From contig OZ018329.1 in assembly GCA_963969495.1 (NCBI GenBank), positions 145,137,521 to 145,201,520 of the forward strand: a stretch of DNA of 64,000 nt. The letters run 5' to 3'. Position 1 is the stretch's first letter; every line of letters starts with the position of its first letter. This stretch comes from Ceratothoa steindachneri (Eukaryota > Arthropoda > Malacostraca > Isopoda > Cymothoidae). Of this stretch, positions 34,361-48,934 are shown in pieces. The notes beneath the pieces were generated by a model that worked only from the letters and a program-made list of their open reading frames with translations, had not been told where the DNA came from and searched no databases. Both the position numbers and the translations under genes were made by a program.

Positions 34361-36034
34361 ATGGCTACGGCGACGAAGATAAAATGTCAACAATACTCCA
34401 GTGAGTATTTAGCTTATGGTTTTATACATTCACCAGACAATATAACACAGCCATTGTCTTTTATGTATGGCTACACTTTCTAATGATAGTATGCGACCAA
34501 GTAAGCTTAAAGTACATTTGGAGAATAAGCACAAGGACAAAAAAGACAAAAAATTAGATTACTTTAAAAAGATGCGGGACGATTTCCAAGCAAGGAGAAC
34601 TATTAAAGGTATATCTAGCAAAACAGCGGCAAAACTAGACAAAGGTTTAATTGCATCTTATGAGATTTCCAAGCTAATAGCGAAATCAGGAAAACCTCAT
34701 ACTATTGTCGTAGAATTGATTTTGCCTTCAGTATCTGTGGTAATTTCAACTGTCATGCAACAAAATCTCCCCAAAATCACTGAAGTCATTCCGCCGAGCA
34801 CAATACAGTATCAATACGTATCGACGAAATGGCAAACGATGTAGAGGAAAAACTCGTTAAACATTTACAAGGAAAGACCTTTGCATTACAAATTGATGAA
34901 TAGTTATTACGTGATAACAAAGCCCTTCTCACGGCGTATGTTAGGTTTTTTGGATGAAGATCAACTACGAGAAAAAATACTTTTTTTCCGCTGCTTTGTG
35001 ACAGATACTAAAGGTGAAACAATTTTCAAAGAAGTAGTGACCTATTTCAAAGAGGCTGTACCTAAAGTTTTTTGCATCCCCTCTTTGTTGTCCACCGCTA
35101 ACATCTGATTCCAAAAAACCTAGGAGGACGTCTGAAATATTCACTCGAAAGTGTAATCAAGACAGTCAACCTTAGCAAGTCAAATCCACTTCAAAAGCCT
35201 CTTTTCCGACAACTCTGTGCTATCAATGAACAAGGGTTTGAGCGCCTACTTTTGCATAAAGAGGTGCGATGGCTTTCTAAGGGTAATTGTCTGTATCACT
35301 TCATTGCACTTTGGGATAGTGTTGTGTTAATTCTGGATGGTAAGCAGCTTAGAGTAAGAATCATTGCTGCCAAGTGTAACATATTCTACCTTACAGATAT
35401 ATTTGAAAAGCTAAATATCTTGAACAAACAGCTACAAGGTAAAAATGCAAATATTTTAACTTGCAAAGAGTCTATTTGTGCATTTAGGGGGAAAATTAAG
35501 CTGTTCAAAACAAATATGGGGCGAAAGAGTTGATACAGTTTCCAAACCTCCGCATTATTAAGAGTGAGCAGAAAGAAGATGATATTTTAGTATACATTGT
35601 TCATTTAGAGAAATTGCATAGTGATATAGAAGTTAGGTTCAGAGATCTTCTACGACTGGACATTCCAGTTGGGTGGTAGACCCATTTGGAATTAGTGCAG
35701 TTGATCTTAATATCAGATTACAAGAAAGCCTCATTGAGTTACTGAGTGATCAAACTTCTCTGGCAGATTTAAGCACGGTGTCAGGAAATTATGGAGAAGT
35801 CATGAAATTGCTATGAAATACCCTTTGCTTTGGAACGAAGTAAAATTATATTTTATTGCTTTTCCTACTTCTTATCTGGTTGAGTTTGGTTTTAGTAAAG
35901 TCTCACACCTCTTATTAAAAGTTCGCAACCGCTTAGAAATAGTAAGAAGAGGTGATCTTCGTCTGTTTCTAACAACTATAGAACCTGATATTAAAAAACT
36001 TGTGAAACTGCATGAAGCACCAGGATCGCATTGA
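34361..36034 (+). pseudogene. ZBED/FAM200-like hAT transposase (broken)
   Basis: The ATG at 34361 opens MATATKIKCQ, then YSSEYLAYGFIHSPDN, which matches the entry to the BED zinc finger in this group. A one-base shift near 34450 moves to CLLCMATLSNDSMRPSKL and HLENKH, giving the zinc ligands C-x2-C and H-x4-H. Next come KLDYFKKMRDDF and, around 34820, IDEMANDVEEKLV. The first catalytic Asp lies in LQIDE, where the following codon is TAG, then RDNKALLTAYVRF. Further blocks are LHKEVRWLSKGN (35250-35285), LTDIFEKLNILNKQLQGK, and the hAT dimerisation end with FPTSYLVEFGFSKVSHLL and NRLEIVRRGDLRL before TGA at 36034. Stops and shifts occur near 34450, 34900, 34945, 35108, 35533 and 35680, so no intact transposase can be made. 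An acceptor-like TTCTTCTATACAG lies just before the ATG, and the family often has an upstream intron. Confidence 0.85.
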
Positions 36035-36326
36035 ATGAATAAAGAGTTGATGATATATTTATTTCATTTTGCTAAAAGATTTTATTTTTTGTAAGACTAA
36101 TTATTTATTTTAAAAGAGTATTACATTTTTGTTAACCACTGTTTAATTTTCGCTATGTTTATAGTCCTATATATGTGACAAATATAATTGTACCTGAATA
36201 CAAATAGCTGTTTTAATATATTTTATCCTTTAAAGTAGAGTTAAACTACATAATAATGATTATGGGCCACAGGAAAAAAAAAGGTTCCTAAGAGGGCCAT
36301 AAGCCAAAATCGGTTGGGAACCATTT

Positions 36327-36730
36327 ATCTAGGGTATTGTATACAGAAATATCTCCCAAAATTTTGGAGATGATATTATTAACCTGCTTGAGTAAGTGCA
36401 AATGAAATAAAAAAAGATGATACCGTCACCGAGGCACTGAATATGTAGACAGATTGACGTTATTGACTATGTTTCCTTTTGAGAGATGTTGAGAAGAAAT
36501 ATAAGTGAACTTTTTAAACACTTTCAGGGAGAGAGAAAATTAATATTGCCAAGTTCTTTGATATAGGTGCTAATAATAAGACTAAAATTGACCACTTGAA
36601 ATTTTTTAAAAATTAAATGTGTGGAGTTGATTTGCGAAAATACTTTTTGCCAATAGTGTGATAGTCTTGTAAAATAGATTATTGCAGGATGTTGTGTGTA
36701 GTTTAAATTTAAATGTTGCCAGGGATATGT
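36327..36730 (+). pseudogene. CR1-like LINE, 3' part after the hAT insertion
   Basis: The LINE split at 33048 continues here with YCIQ directly after the duplicated target. Further on, near 36530-36640, a frame reads REKINIAKFFDIGANNKTK and, after a short gap, VDLRKYFLP. These correspond to the usual CR1 C-terminal blocks (REKFF...TNN.TR, DIRKNFF). The end of the element is not sharp. Sequence to about 36970 may still belong to its tail. Confidence 0.65.
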
Positions 36731-36734
36731 GAGA

Positions 36735-38760
<2,026 letters not shown>

Positions 38761-38794
38761 CTCTCAAAGTAGCACGAGAGAATGATGAAAATGA

Positions 38795-38986
38795 ATCCAT
38801 TAAACCACATTGAAAGAGAAAATGGAATAATTTTTCCTTGCAGTAATATTTTTATTACCTTTTTTCGAAAAATCCGTGCAGGGAAGAGATTCGAATCTCT
38901 TCCCTGCACGGATTTTTCGAAAAAAGGTAATAAAAATATTACTGCAAGGAAAAATTATTCCGTTTTCTCTTTCAATGTGGTTTAAT

Positions 38987-38990
<4 letters not shown>
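38795..38990. repeat. 196-bp near-perfect palindrome, no spacer
   Basis: Two 98-base arms meet at TTCGAA (centre between 38892 and 38893). They match at 97 of 98 positions; the only mismatch is AATGGAAT against AACGGAAT. The arms run from ATCCATTAAACCACATTG to CAATGTGGTTTAATGGAT. (TA)n tracts lie on both sides. There is no coding; the frame across it reads through both arms. It could be a fold-back element, an inverted duplication formed at a replication fork in TA-rich DNA, or a library/assembly artefact. Confidence 0.95.
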
Positions 38991-39035
<45 letters not shown>

Positions 39036-39072
39036 TATATATATATATATATATATAAATATATATATATAT
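38988..39072. repeat. (TA)n microsatellite, interrupted
   Basis: TA units directly follow the palindrome's right arm, with interruptions (ATAGATATA, ATATAAATATA). Confidence 0.9.
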
Positions 39073-39074
39073 TT

Positions 39075-40630
39075 AAGTTTACCGAGAGTGTCAGACTGGT
39101 CGAGATTTCTTGATGTTCAATTAGAATTGCTTCTCTTCTTATGGGTTTTTTTTACTATTGTTTTAAAGAATAACTTTTATAGTGTCAGATGCCGCACATT
39201 TAATCCATCTAATGAACTAACCTGCGAAAACATGAATTCCTAGGATTGTAGAAAAGCCCCATTCTTTCCCTATGAAGACCAGCGCTGCTAAACAGAATGT
39301 TCCAACGAACGTGCGTTTTACTGACATTCTGATCCGAATGACCTCTTTAAAGTGAAGTAGTTCACTCTGCTACGTTACGCGTTCCACCAGCTGGAGTACC
39401 ACTGGCCGTAATTACTGATTTAATTCCGCACACCTCAGTAATTACACACCATAATTTCACGCCTTTGCAACTTACCCTGTAGAAATGGCAATTCTTGCCT
39501 GTATGCCTGCATCAGTTTTATCACAAAGGTTGAAGCAAACGTTCAATCCACGCCAATATGCACCTGATCCACTTGAGCTATCACTCCGTGCCCAATAATG
39601 CAGCACATTAATCAAGTTCACATGCGAAACCGAAACAATTTTTACCTAAATACGCGGACACGCACAACTGATTTCCCCTTAAATTTGCAACTAAAGAAAT
39701 TTATAATTATGTAACAAATTTCGCAGAGCGATTTGGGATGGGCCACACCAAATATAAAACTACCCCAAAATATCATGATATGAAGAGCACACGGAAAACC
39801 AAACGCTAAGCCTCTTCACAAACTCACTTTACCTTAGTCATTGCACTTAGAAATTCCACACCTTTTATTTTCCCATCGCATCATCGTTCTTAAAAAAATG
39901 ACAAATTTTCTAAGCTATAAAGAGAATAACACTTATGCAAACTTATCAATCCTCCACAGCCTATGCCTGAAATCTGGGTTAAGCTCCTAACCTGGTCATT
40001 TTTTAAAAAGGTTCGAGACTGGCTGCTCTAAACTACTAAAAGATGAGACCTGTAATCTTCTTCCTAAACAAATAAATAAGGAACAATCTGGATTGCAACT
40101 AAATGTTGCTTTCGTCGGGTGTTTTATTTTCCGTCGTGAAATCTCTTAGAAAAAAATGTTCACTTTCACTGAGGACTAAATAATTCTTTAATCAACAGAA
40201 ACCATTTTAGTAAGTTATCTGTCTAATTACTCCTAGGTGGAACACCAAACAATCTCACGTACCCCTTTTCGAAGGTGAACAATACATAGTGACATTAAGC
40301 AAGTAATTAATCGGTTACCCCTTTACTGGCGGCTACCTGGATGAACTGTCGAATTTCTGTGAAATTTAAAACTACATTGAGTAATTAGAAGTAATTTCAT
40401 GTCCGTTTCATTCTAAATGCACAATTTGACGCTTTTTTGTGTTATTTGGATCCCAAATAATACAAGATGATCGAACAGTCTTAATTACAGCTAACAAAAC
40501 GTGCTTGCTTCATACAATAAATGAAATAGATTGTTTCAAAATTAAATTGAGCATTTTTACAATTCATCCATATTAGAACAGTCAAAACAAAACAATCAAA
40601 ACAGGGAAATTGTACTCTAAACACTGTAAG
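39075..40630. other. No recognised gene
   Basis: Mixed sequence without a convincing frame, RNA gene or element end. The right part may hold the worn 3' end of the piggyBac element, but its short terminal repeat was not found. Confidence 0.4.
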
Positions 40631-40640
40631 TGCCACCTTA

Positions 40641-41770
40641 TTACTTATCGTGGAAAGCTTCGTCTTGCGATTTCCCAAGTGACTTGGCAACAGTTTTCCT
40701 AAGCTCGAAATGCGACACTTTATTTTCATGATTGATGTGATCATAAAATTTATAAGCTGCAACAATTGCTAAGTTTAGGATATGAGAAAACAAGTTTCAT
40801 CACCATTTCTTTAATCGAAGTCTAGACAATTAGGATAACACATGCGGTTACATACGTCCACAACACCATGGCTAAATTTTACATTTTTATGGCGTAACAA
40901 TTAGTCAATAACCTTTTTCTTTCATGTTTCTCAATTCCTTTTGTACAAGAGTAACTCCGTAATAGTTACTAGCCACTGTTACGGTACAGTTGTCGTTCCA
41001 TTTGAAACAAAGACTGGTACCGTTTGACCTGAGGCGGTAGGTTGCTCTTTCTGTTTTCCTTATCTCTGTATCAGGCATTAGAGGACAACACCCAGTTGGA
41101 ATCACTTGGACTGTTCCAAAGGTAGAGACGTCTTTCATAGCTAACTCTGGCAAAAGCTGGTCACTAGTGATGAAGTTGAAAACACTAGGCGAGATTCATT
41201 CTTTTCTAGAGGTTGAAGCGTCGTATTCACTACATGAAATCCCAAGCGACATGCTCTGCTGCTAACCTTTCCACAGTAAACTTCAAAATTATAAGGAAAG
41301 CCGTTCAAGCCGCACAACATCGTCACTTTGTAGCCGAATCTAGCAAGTTTCTTCCTTATGAAGTGCCTTGCGCTGTGTAGACCTCTGTAAGGAACCATTG
41401 ATTAATCGATGCTTAGGAATTCGTGATATATTCCAAAATGTTGGAACTGTTTTCAGCATCTCAAACAAGGGTAGAACTTTCGCTACTTTAGACTGCAACA
41501 AATTTTGATTATCAGCAAGATGCAAAAATTGTTGATCAGTTTGACCCTGTCTCTGCTTATTGTTTTGTGGAAGATATGGGTGTTCAAAGAGCAGTTCGTG
41601 AAACAGTGAGCATTCTCCGAAAGTATTCTATTGTAGCCACTTACTTGTCAAGAGTAGTCCTGAGAAACGGGACATTTCTTCTTTGTCAACGCTAAATGTC
41701 TGATTCTTCTTATCTCTCTTATCATACACATTCGTTTGCTGTGTTATTTGACTTATCGTGTCGAGAGTAA
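40641..41770 (-). pseudogene. piggyBac-family transposase (broken)
   Basis: A DDE transposase of the piggyBac type, which inserts at TTAA. Blocks on the minus strand in order: FSVDKEEMSRFSGLLLTSK near 41640; FLHLADNQNLLQSKVAKVLPL near 41520-41470; the first catalytic block FLSID near 41410, followed by a TAA where the family has another residue, then SMVPYRGLHSARHFI; RFGYKVTMLCGLNGFPYNF near 41330; LQPLE near 41205; TFGTVQVIPTGCCPLMP near 41085; TSLCFKWNDNCTVTVASNYY near 40990-40940; and a C-terminal block LAIVAAYKFYDHINHENK near 40760, ending FHDK before the stop at 40641. At the second catalytic site the usual FDN-F reads F-NF with the Asp missing. At least four frameshifts are present. The Cys-rich C-terminal finger was not seen. 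Confidence 0.75.
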
Positions 41771-41774
41771 AGAA

Positions 41775-43550
41775 CATTAAAAAACAAAAACATCTTTACC
41801 ACTGTGCTGGAAGAGATCATATTGTGTTTGCAGAAATGTAATTCGTCCAGCGAAATGCCTAAGGCGGGCAGATTCTGGAAAGGAAACATCGCAAGCAATG
41901 AATCTCCATCTGGCTCTAGAATGTGAATACTCCTCTTTTATGTCAGATTTTTTTTATCTATGTAAAATGTCATGGCAATAAATGATTAAATATGATCGGG
42001 AATAGCAAAAAACTAAATATAGAAATCTGAAACAACGGAGCTCTTTAACTATAAATTCTAGGCTTGGATGTTTCTTATAAAGGCTCATGACATATTCCTA
42101 AGGTGAAGACAAGTCTTTAAATATATGTGTTTCATCACCACCTGTAGAGTTCAAACTCGTAGCGATGAGTTTCTTTTGTCCACATTTATCTTTACTCTTT
42201 GAAGGTGCTCAACCGCACTCCTCCGAACTCTTAGAACCAACAAGGTGTGTTCTCGCCTTTAGTTACATATCTTTGCCTATAATCATATTTGATATTTTTG
42301 GCTGGACTTTTTCTCTATTCTCTTTGTTCCTCTCCTCATTTATTCTATGTTGAAAGGAGCAATAGTGAATGCAATCCATTCGTCTTTAAAATATAAGTAA
42401 CGAAATATTGTTCTTGGCATTCTAATTATGAGTCTGATATGCCTATTATAGCTGCTTCATGATTCATTGTTTCATCCCATTTGCGCGGTTCCGTTTGGAA
42501 GACAAATCTCAACTTGAATCAGCTGACGAAAACGGTATAGCTTCTATTTCTTCAAAAATATCTGTACTATTTCTTTTTTTCTCTATGAATTGCAAGTTGG
42601 TTTGAATTAATATCGGAAATGTTTGCAATGTATTAATTTATATGGCTGTAAATTTTTTAAAACTCAGGCGATTTAAATGTAAAATTGCATAGCGACTCGA
42701 AATGGTACTTTAGCGTAATCTCTCAAATCTTGGAAGGGTTTTGGATGAAAATGAAAGTTTTAGAAATTTATTCCTAGAATTCGTGCAAAACAAAATTTAT
42801 GAATTATATTTTACAGTTTTTAATGAATAAATCCCTGGCGGTATTGTACATTCGACAGTTTTATTAATGTTGTATGTTGTACGAGTTGTTTTTTGCGGGC
42901 ATGATTATTTCTTCGATTCTCCATTTGCTATTTAATTTATCCTTTTTGTCTGTCGGATCCTCTTACAAAGATCTTTCCATATTAGTGGTTCTCCATTGAG
43001 TGACGAACGCTCGTTTACCCATTCATTTAGCCATTTCTAGAGATGTCCGTATGTTTACCGGTTTGTATAAATCACATAATTTAGTGGGTGTTGTCTGGCA
43101 AAATGAACTCTTATTTTCTATCAGAATAATTATGTAACATTTTTATTCAGTATTAACATTAAGGAGAGTGTAGAAGAGATTGGAATTAACAGGAACGAAA
43201 TTGACGCGTGGAAGAACTTCACCTGGGAACAACCTGGGATGGCCAAGACCAGAGATAAAGAAAGAAAGAAATTCTCCGTCCCAAAAATATCTCACTCTTT
43301 ACTTTTCTTAGGTCGAGGTAAATGAAAATGCCTCTTTTCTTATTAAAATGAGAATTTCTTTAGGGTTAATCTTTAATGACAATTTATAATGAGAATTTGT
43401 AAGTCTCTTAGGCTATTTGGAGTCATTAAAAGAGAATATTAAAAGGGATAAAGCGCTCATCCAAGTTTGTTTTTAGCGTCGGCGAAGGAGACCCAATTAG
43501 AAATGAATAAAACTAAATTTCTCTTCATTTTACACATTTTAGTTAAGTTG
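41775..43550. other. No recognised gene
   Basis: AT-rich. The 62-codon plus-strand frame at 42165-42353 is hydrophobic at its end but has no recognisable domain. Confidence 0.4.
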
Positions 43551-43830
43551 CAATAGAATTCCACATCCTAGCTTTTGCATAGACCGCTAGCACAGGGAGG
43601 TGCTATAAGCTTCTTACTACAGGCAACAGTTTCAACCCACTCTAGATTGGTCCCCTAAGGGCACCCTCACAAAATGCGCAGCCGCACTTAATTCTGTCAA
43701 TGTTGATGGGGCCTACAACACAGGCTGTAGGGTCAAAGTTTTCTGCCTTAATCTCCGAAGCTGACGCAGCTGAGAGGTCATCTGCTCCCAAGATCCATAA
43801 CAGCGAGAACATCAAACGAAATGGAAGCTG
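43550..43830. repeat. Dispersed non-coding repeat, copy 2
   Basis: This copy shares ordered blocks with 27735-28200: ATTCCACATCCTAG, CTACAACACAGGCTGTAG, TTAATCTCC and GAGGTCATCTG. Identity by eye is moderate and patchy. Frames here on both strands (about 70 codons) are likely chance products of this repeat. Confidence 0.45.
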
Positions 43831-43834
43831 CATC

Positions 43835-44620
43835 GGAGAGGCAAACAATCCAATGAAATTCAGCTGGCAAAATTACAATATCTCATATTTTGGTCCATAT
43901 CCTACGCGAATTTAAACGTATGGTAAGAATAGAATCCTATTTGTTGATGATTTCCGTTGGGGGTGGGGGTGAAATTTCGTTTTTCGCAGACGATGGACAA
44001 CTGAATCTACTATGAGAGGAAGAAGAGGGAGAGACCCGATGTCAGACAAACTGTATAACCTGGTTTAAAGTTGCCAAAGGCAAAAAAATACCCTGTTTAT
44101 CATTCCTGCTCAGAAAAGAAAGCGAAAACCGACGAGGGCATTTTCACCTGGTGCAGAAAGAGTAAAGGGGGGAAGTTAGATGAAGGAAAAAGATGGCCGA
44201 ACTACCATTCTAGTACCTATCGATCTTCATGCTACAATCGATAATGATGATCACGCTGTTCTTCTTCAATGGTTTCCTGAATACCCAGGTCTCTGAAAGT
44301 GCTCTTGACGGGTCTTACTAGTACCTATCTGCTCGCATATTAGCAGACACATATTTAGAATGGCGGAGGTGAATTTAGGTGTTCTGCAAGTCTCACTTCT
44401 TGGTTCGCGTCTTTTTCTGCTATTTATTTCTTCGCTTTGTCATTCTTATATAACGCATTGGCCAATCATTCACTCTTTTGTGGTAATAACAGCCGAAAAT
44501 TTATTTCTATTCCCACCATTCTTCGCTAAGACTTCCCAATCGTCTCTTCGCATACGCCTTTATTACCAAAGGAATCTCAGAAAGATTCCGGAAACTGAAT
44601 CATGATTAAACTGAAGTGTT
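43835..44620. other. No recognised gene
   Basis: Mixed sequence; an 81-codon frame at 44360-44605 begins with a hydrophobic stretch but has no splice or domain support. Confidence 0.35.
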
Positions 44621-44621
44621 A

Positions 44622-44726
44622 TTGGTCGGTACTTCATTGGATATGGTAGGTACTCAATTTGATTTGGTCGCTGCTCCATCTGATTTGGTCGGTACTCCAT
44701 TGGATTTGGTCTGTACTCCATTAGAT
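44622..44726 (+). repeat. 21-bp minisatellite, five units
   Basis: Five tandem units close to TTGGTCGGTACTCCATTGGAT. Because 21 is a multiple of three, the plus-strand frame reads a seven-residue repeat of the form LVGTPLD. The open frame continues to 45038 without further repeats (140 codons in all). It could be a real repeat-bearing exon, but the downstream part shows no domain. Confidence 0.85.
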
Positions 44727-44734
44727 CTGGTTCA

Positions 44735-47700
44735 TCTCAAAACAATGGCTCCATTTCCTACCTTTGGTGGCTGCTCGTTTCCATCTTCTGACACTGTCAA
44801 AAATGTTGACACGCTGATAAATTCTGAATATTCTCTCTCTGTTTCCTCCGTAACCTTCTGTTTATTTGCCCTCACTTTGATGAAAAGAGCCACAAGAGTT
44901 TTATTCAGACTTTCTTTACTCCTAAGTTGCTCAGTAAAATCCTTCTATGTTGATCCCAAGTTTCCATCCTTCGACCCTGTCAAGTTGTTTGTCACTTTGC
45001 AGCCCCGAACTTATTCTCCCCAGGGATCCTTTCTCTAGTGCCACGACCGTGGAAAGTGAGCCTCATTAAAGGCCGATTCCAACATCATCTTCCTGGCCTC
45101 CCTTTTAACCTTTGAGACCTTAAGGCCACAGATACTCCAACCCTCCCTTCCGATCACTGAGGGTCCCACGTCTCGGCTCTGCCCTATTACTACTTAGTCC
45201 TCCCTATCATTGCTTGCCTGGTTGATCGCGATAATCGTTATTTGCTTCTAGAACGTCGGATGATCCGCCATCCCTGTCCCTCCACTCTTTCTTACTGGAA
45301 TCAAGCGTGTCTTAAAGACTCAGATCATAGGGTTTTTTACTGTAATTTAAAGCGCAATAGCAACGAAACGGTATCACGCAGAAGGTGAGTAAGGAGAGAT
45401 TTCTAAATCAACTAGTTGATTCCTTCCTACCGATAGTCGGCCACATCTCTTTGTACGGATCGGGAGGCCGTGCCCTTTAGCCAGATTTATTTTTAACGGG
45501 GGCATTATACCCCCCAACCTCACCATCATAACCCCTAAGGGAAAAGCACCTGCGCTGTGGTAAGGCTGGTATCCATGGAGACCGACGTAAAATAATGTAA
45601 TATTATTATTGTTTTTTTATTAACTTTTCGGATTATTTTCCTTCGCATTTTCGCTCAGTTTCCTAAGAATAGGTAATTCTCGAAAGATAAAAACCGGAGT
45701 CTTTGAGTTCTTATTACTTTTTCTCTTTTTTGTTTTCCTCATTCCATTATTCTTTAGATTTTCCTTTATATTTATTATTAACTTGTAACTCTAATCTTTT
45801 GAACATTTAGTTCTTAAGAAAAGGAGGACATCGAATATAATTGTGGAATCGGCCTCATTTTCCTCTATCGAGTCAATCGCCTTTGAATTTAATCCTTGTC
45901 TCTGAATCCCGACCTGCAGCAAGGTCGTTACCGTGAACTCCCACTTGATCATAGCAGCAGTGATCTTGTTAAATAGGGATTATTGAAGTATAGGATATTG
46001 TGATTGACCATATATTATTTGTGTTATCTAATATTGAGGTGGGATTAATTCCCTGTCTCACATTGTATATATTCTATAAAAATTAATCATTATTTGCTTG
46101 TATAAGGAGGTAACTGGAATTAATTTATTCATTTCGTTATTTTGCGCTGCTTTTTAACTATTGTAAATTTTGGAGTGAGTCAGAGCGTGTGAAGGACATG
46201 GTGTGAATTAGTGTATGAGTCTTTTCGGTTTTGACTTTGTTATGTACGGCCTCACAGGAGGGAAATTAGTGTGAGGTAGAAAGATATATATTCAAAATAT
46301 TAGTTCCTACCACTGCTCTTTCTTGGCCAAACATACCACGAAACCTACATAAACAAGGTCAGAATAGTTTTGAATGCAGCAGCGCTAATTGCAGGACCGT
46401 GTGAAGTGCCGCATAGGAAACTATTAAGAAATAAAATGATGCTAAAGAAAAGCTAATAAAAGCAGACAAAAAATACGACGGAATAGCCGCTAAGGCAGTT
46501 CAGCGCCCAATAACTCAATACCCATCAATGATCTTGGACAAATAGTCCCTCGAAATAATGACATTCGTGCTGCACGTCCGACTTAAAAACACGTCCAAAC
46601 CAGGAACATTCGCCCGAACTTTAAACAAAGTCAGGTAAAATGAAATCTCCACAAAGTTGTCGTTCTTTCACTCCCTTCTATTGCACAGAATTCTTAAGGT
46701 AAAATTGGTGGACATTCGTTGAAGATACCAGACAAACTGGAACTCTCAGGAACAATCGAATAATACCCAGAACGCGATGCCTAAATGTTCAGGATAGATG
46801 AAAACGAAAGAAATACCCAAGAAACAGACTCCAATGCAGAATTAAACTGATGGAGACAAATTAAAAAGAAAAAATATATAAATCATAACAAAGACATAAC
46901 AAGTATCAGCAAAAAGGACGAAAGTGCCATAATGAAGCGACACAAGGAATTACGTGGAACGGACTGAAATGGATATGTTCTTCCAATCTCCCGACATCCT
47001 AATTAAAGCCACCTCCCTATTATTAGGAGACCATACAATTTCACCAGAAAGAGGTCACGAGTCAAACCAGAATTATGGTAAAAAATAATAAACAGAAACA
47101 GGGAACAGTCTTAAAAGTAGATAGAAATAGGACCAAACTGACAACATTGAGGAGAATAGCCAACCTCTTTATATTATCTAAATGAAAGGTCTAAAAGTTC
47201 TTCTTAATAAAAGTAATAAAAGAGAGTGGAAAGACAGAGTGTTCACTAATAGGAATAATTTCTAAAGGATGTAAATTAATAAACAAGTGAGATATTTAAA
47301 TAAATGAATGTTCTGATGAGAAATCCAGTTTCTGATACCTTTATTTAGTATTTCTTCCAACTTTACAATTGTAAGTGTATTTTTTCTAATTTAAATATTT
47401 AGTTTACTACGAATACCTAAGCCCCCCCCAACAATGTAAAAGGTAAAAGACGAAAGTTTAAAAAATAATTACTCTAATAAACACTAAAATATTCCGTAAA
47501 GTAGAAGCTTAATGTAAAAAAACAACAAAAATAAAAGGTATTTCCTATTATTCTTAATTACCACTGAGTGGAGAAATAAATTTCGCTCAAACATACTCCC
47601 ACTACTCTAACTATAAAATAAAAACAGTATATTTACTGTTTCTTTCTCCCTTTGCTTAGTTTTTATTGCATTTAATCATTTTTACTCATTCAAATATAAA

Positions 47701-48880
47701 TATATCAAAATGAGACAATCTAACATGTATTTTCTGCCCTATTAATTTTCTAAGTGTGGCGGAGGACAGCCGGAAAACGGTTGTCATTGAGAAAGCTCAA
47801 GTTCTTGGCACACTGAGTAGAAGAACACGAGTCAAGGATAAACATAAATTATGAAATTTATAATCAGGAAAGAACTGAATAAATTACAGAACAAAGAAAA
47901 CGAAAAGACAAAGGAAGAGAATCAGGAGAAGACAATGGAAAAGAAAAATTATTATTTAAATAAAAGTCTCTCAGACTTTTGAATGAAATAAATGAAGGGA
48001 CTTCTGCCGTCTCGCTTTTTTTACATTTTATTTATGTAAAGTAAAATATGATTAATTATAAAACAGAAGTTAATTGATTTCTTTATTCGAGTTCAGAATT
48101 TTCTCAGACGTTTCAAAATATTTAGTCGAGAAAGTAAATATATTTGCTATTTTTTATCATACTTTTGATATTTCTAAGAAGTCTCAAAGGAGTTCGTGGA
48201 GAAAGTGAGGCTCCTTTCCTTAGCTGAGCTAGTTTTTTTTTAATTTTTTTTATATTCAAGGGATAGTTATAAGAATTAAGGGGAGAAAGTGGAGTTAATT
48301 CTCTTTCATTGTTTTCTTTTTTATTTACTTATAATTGAGAAAAATGGCGTCATCTTTTATGATGCGGCTGCAGTTTTGAGACATAAAAAGACTTCTTTTT
48401 CTGTGACGCGCTTTAGGGTTAATACTACTCGCTGACGGAGGTGTGCAATACGGGGTTTCGATCCCTGCACACGAGCTGTCAGGTGGTTTGACATGGTGGG
48501 TATGAAGACGAGCAACGACCGGGTGATGATGATCTTCTCAAACACCTACGCCCAGGGAGAAAACGAAAAGGACACGGGTTAAAGTCTAGCCATTAAGAAA
48601 ACCCATTACGGCACAATCTTGGTCATCAAGGGCCACCACAGCCTCAAGGAAGGACTACATCGAACCAGAATCGCAGCATCCTAAAGGGTTAATGATTCCT
48701 ACTTAAACTCCTTACAAAGAACTCCTATAATTCTAGAGCGCGAGTACTACTGGATATTAGATTTTTAAGTAATGAATATTGTTTTAGAAGACATAAAATG
48801 CTTCTTAAAGTTCGTTAATTTGTTCCAAATTTTCTGCAAACTATTTATAGTCAACTTAGGCGTTTTCCTCTGCGGCAAAA
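44735..48880. other. No recognised gene
   Basis: 45000-45590 is GC-richer, with frequent stops on both strands. 46400-47200 has A-rich plus-strand frames with wording vaguely like a decayed LINE, not enough to assign. At 48440-48485, GTGTGCA and TGCACAC enclose GGGGTTTCGATCCC, which resembles a tRNA T-arm/B box; no A box at the right spacing was found. Confidence 0.35.
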
Positions 48881-48930
48881 ATGGTGTTTGGGAGCCGCTT
48901 GAAATTCCCGAAGGACAACGTTAAAGTCCT
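48881..48930 (+). CDS. Possible first coding exon, 50 nt
   Basis: GGCAAAAATGG gives an ATG in a favourable context. The frame reads MVFGSRLKFPKDNVKV and is followed at 48931 by GTAAGTTTTT, a near-ideal donor site. The exon would end in phase 2. If not spliced, the frame stops one codon later. No further exons were identified downstream. The base composition of the 50 nt is less AT-rich than its surroundings. I do not recognise the protein, and such short matches can arise by chance. Confidence 0.3.
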
Positions 48931-48934
48931 GTAA

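Larger units (their letters stand above)
33049..36326 (+). mobile_element. hAT transposon (ZBED/FAM200-like group)
   Basis: The left end begins CAGGGTTCCCCAACCGGGGC and the right end, reverse-complemented, contains GGTTCCCAACCG, so the inverted repeats are short and worn. Flanks ATCTAGAG (33041-33048) and ATCTAGGG (36327-36334) agree at 7 of 8 bases, the usual hAT duplication. Removing the element and one flank joins the LINE frame as VRPHL-EYCIQ, a standard CR1 sequence, which confirms the borders. The element is 3.3 kb, with its transposase in the right half. The left half is non-coding and contains a 77-bp duplication, a small inverted-repeat insertion and a (TA)n tract. Confidence 0.9.

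Noticed and set aside
46400..47200. Decayed LINE based on a few reverse-transcriptase-like words
   Set aside because: The blocks are not in the right order or spacing, and stops are dense in every frame.
48440..48490. tRNA gene or SINE based on GGGGTTTCGATCCC
   Set aside because: The T-arm-like hairpin lacks an A box at tRNA spacing and an acceptor stem.
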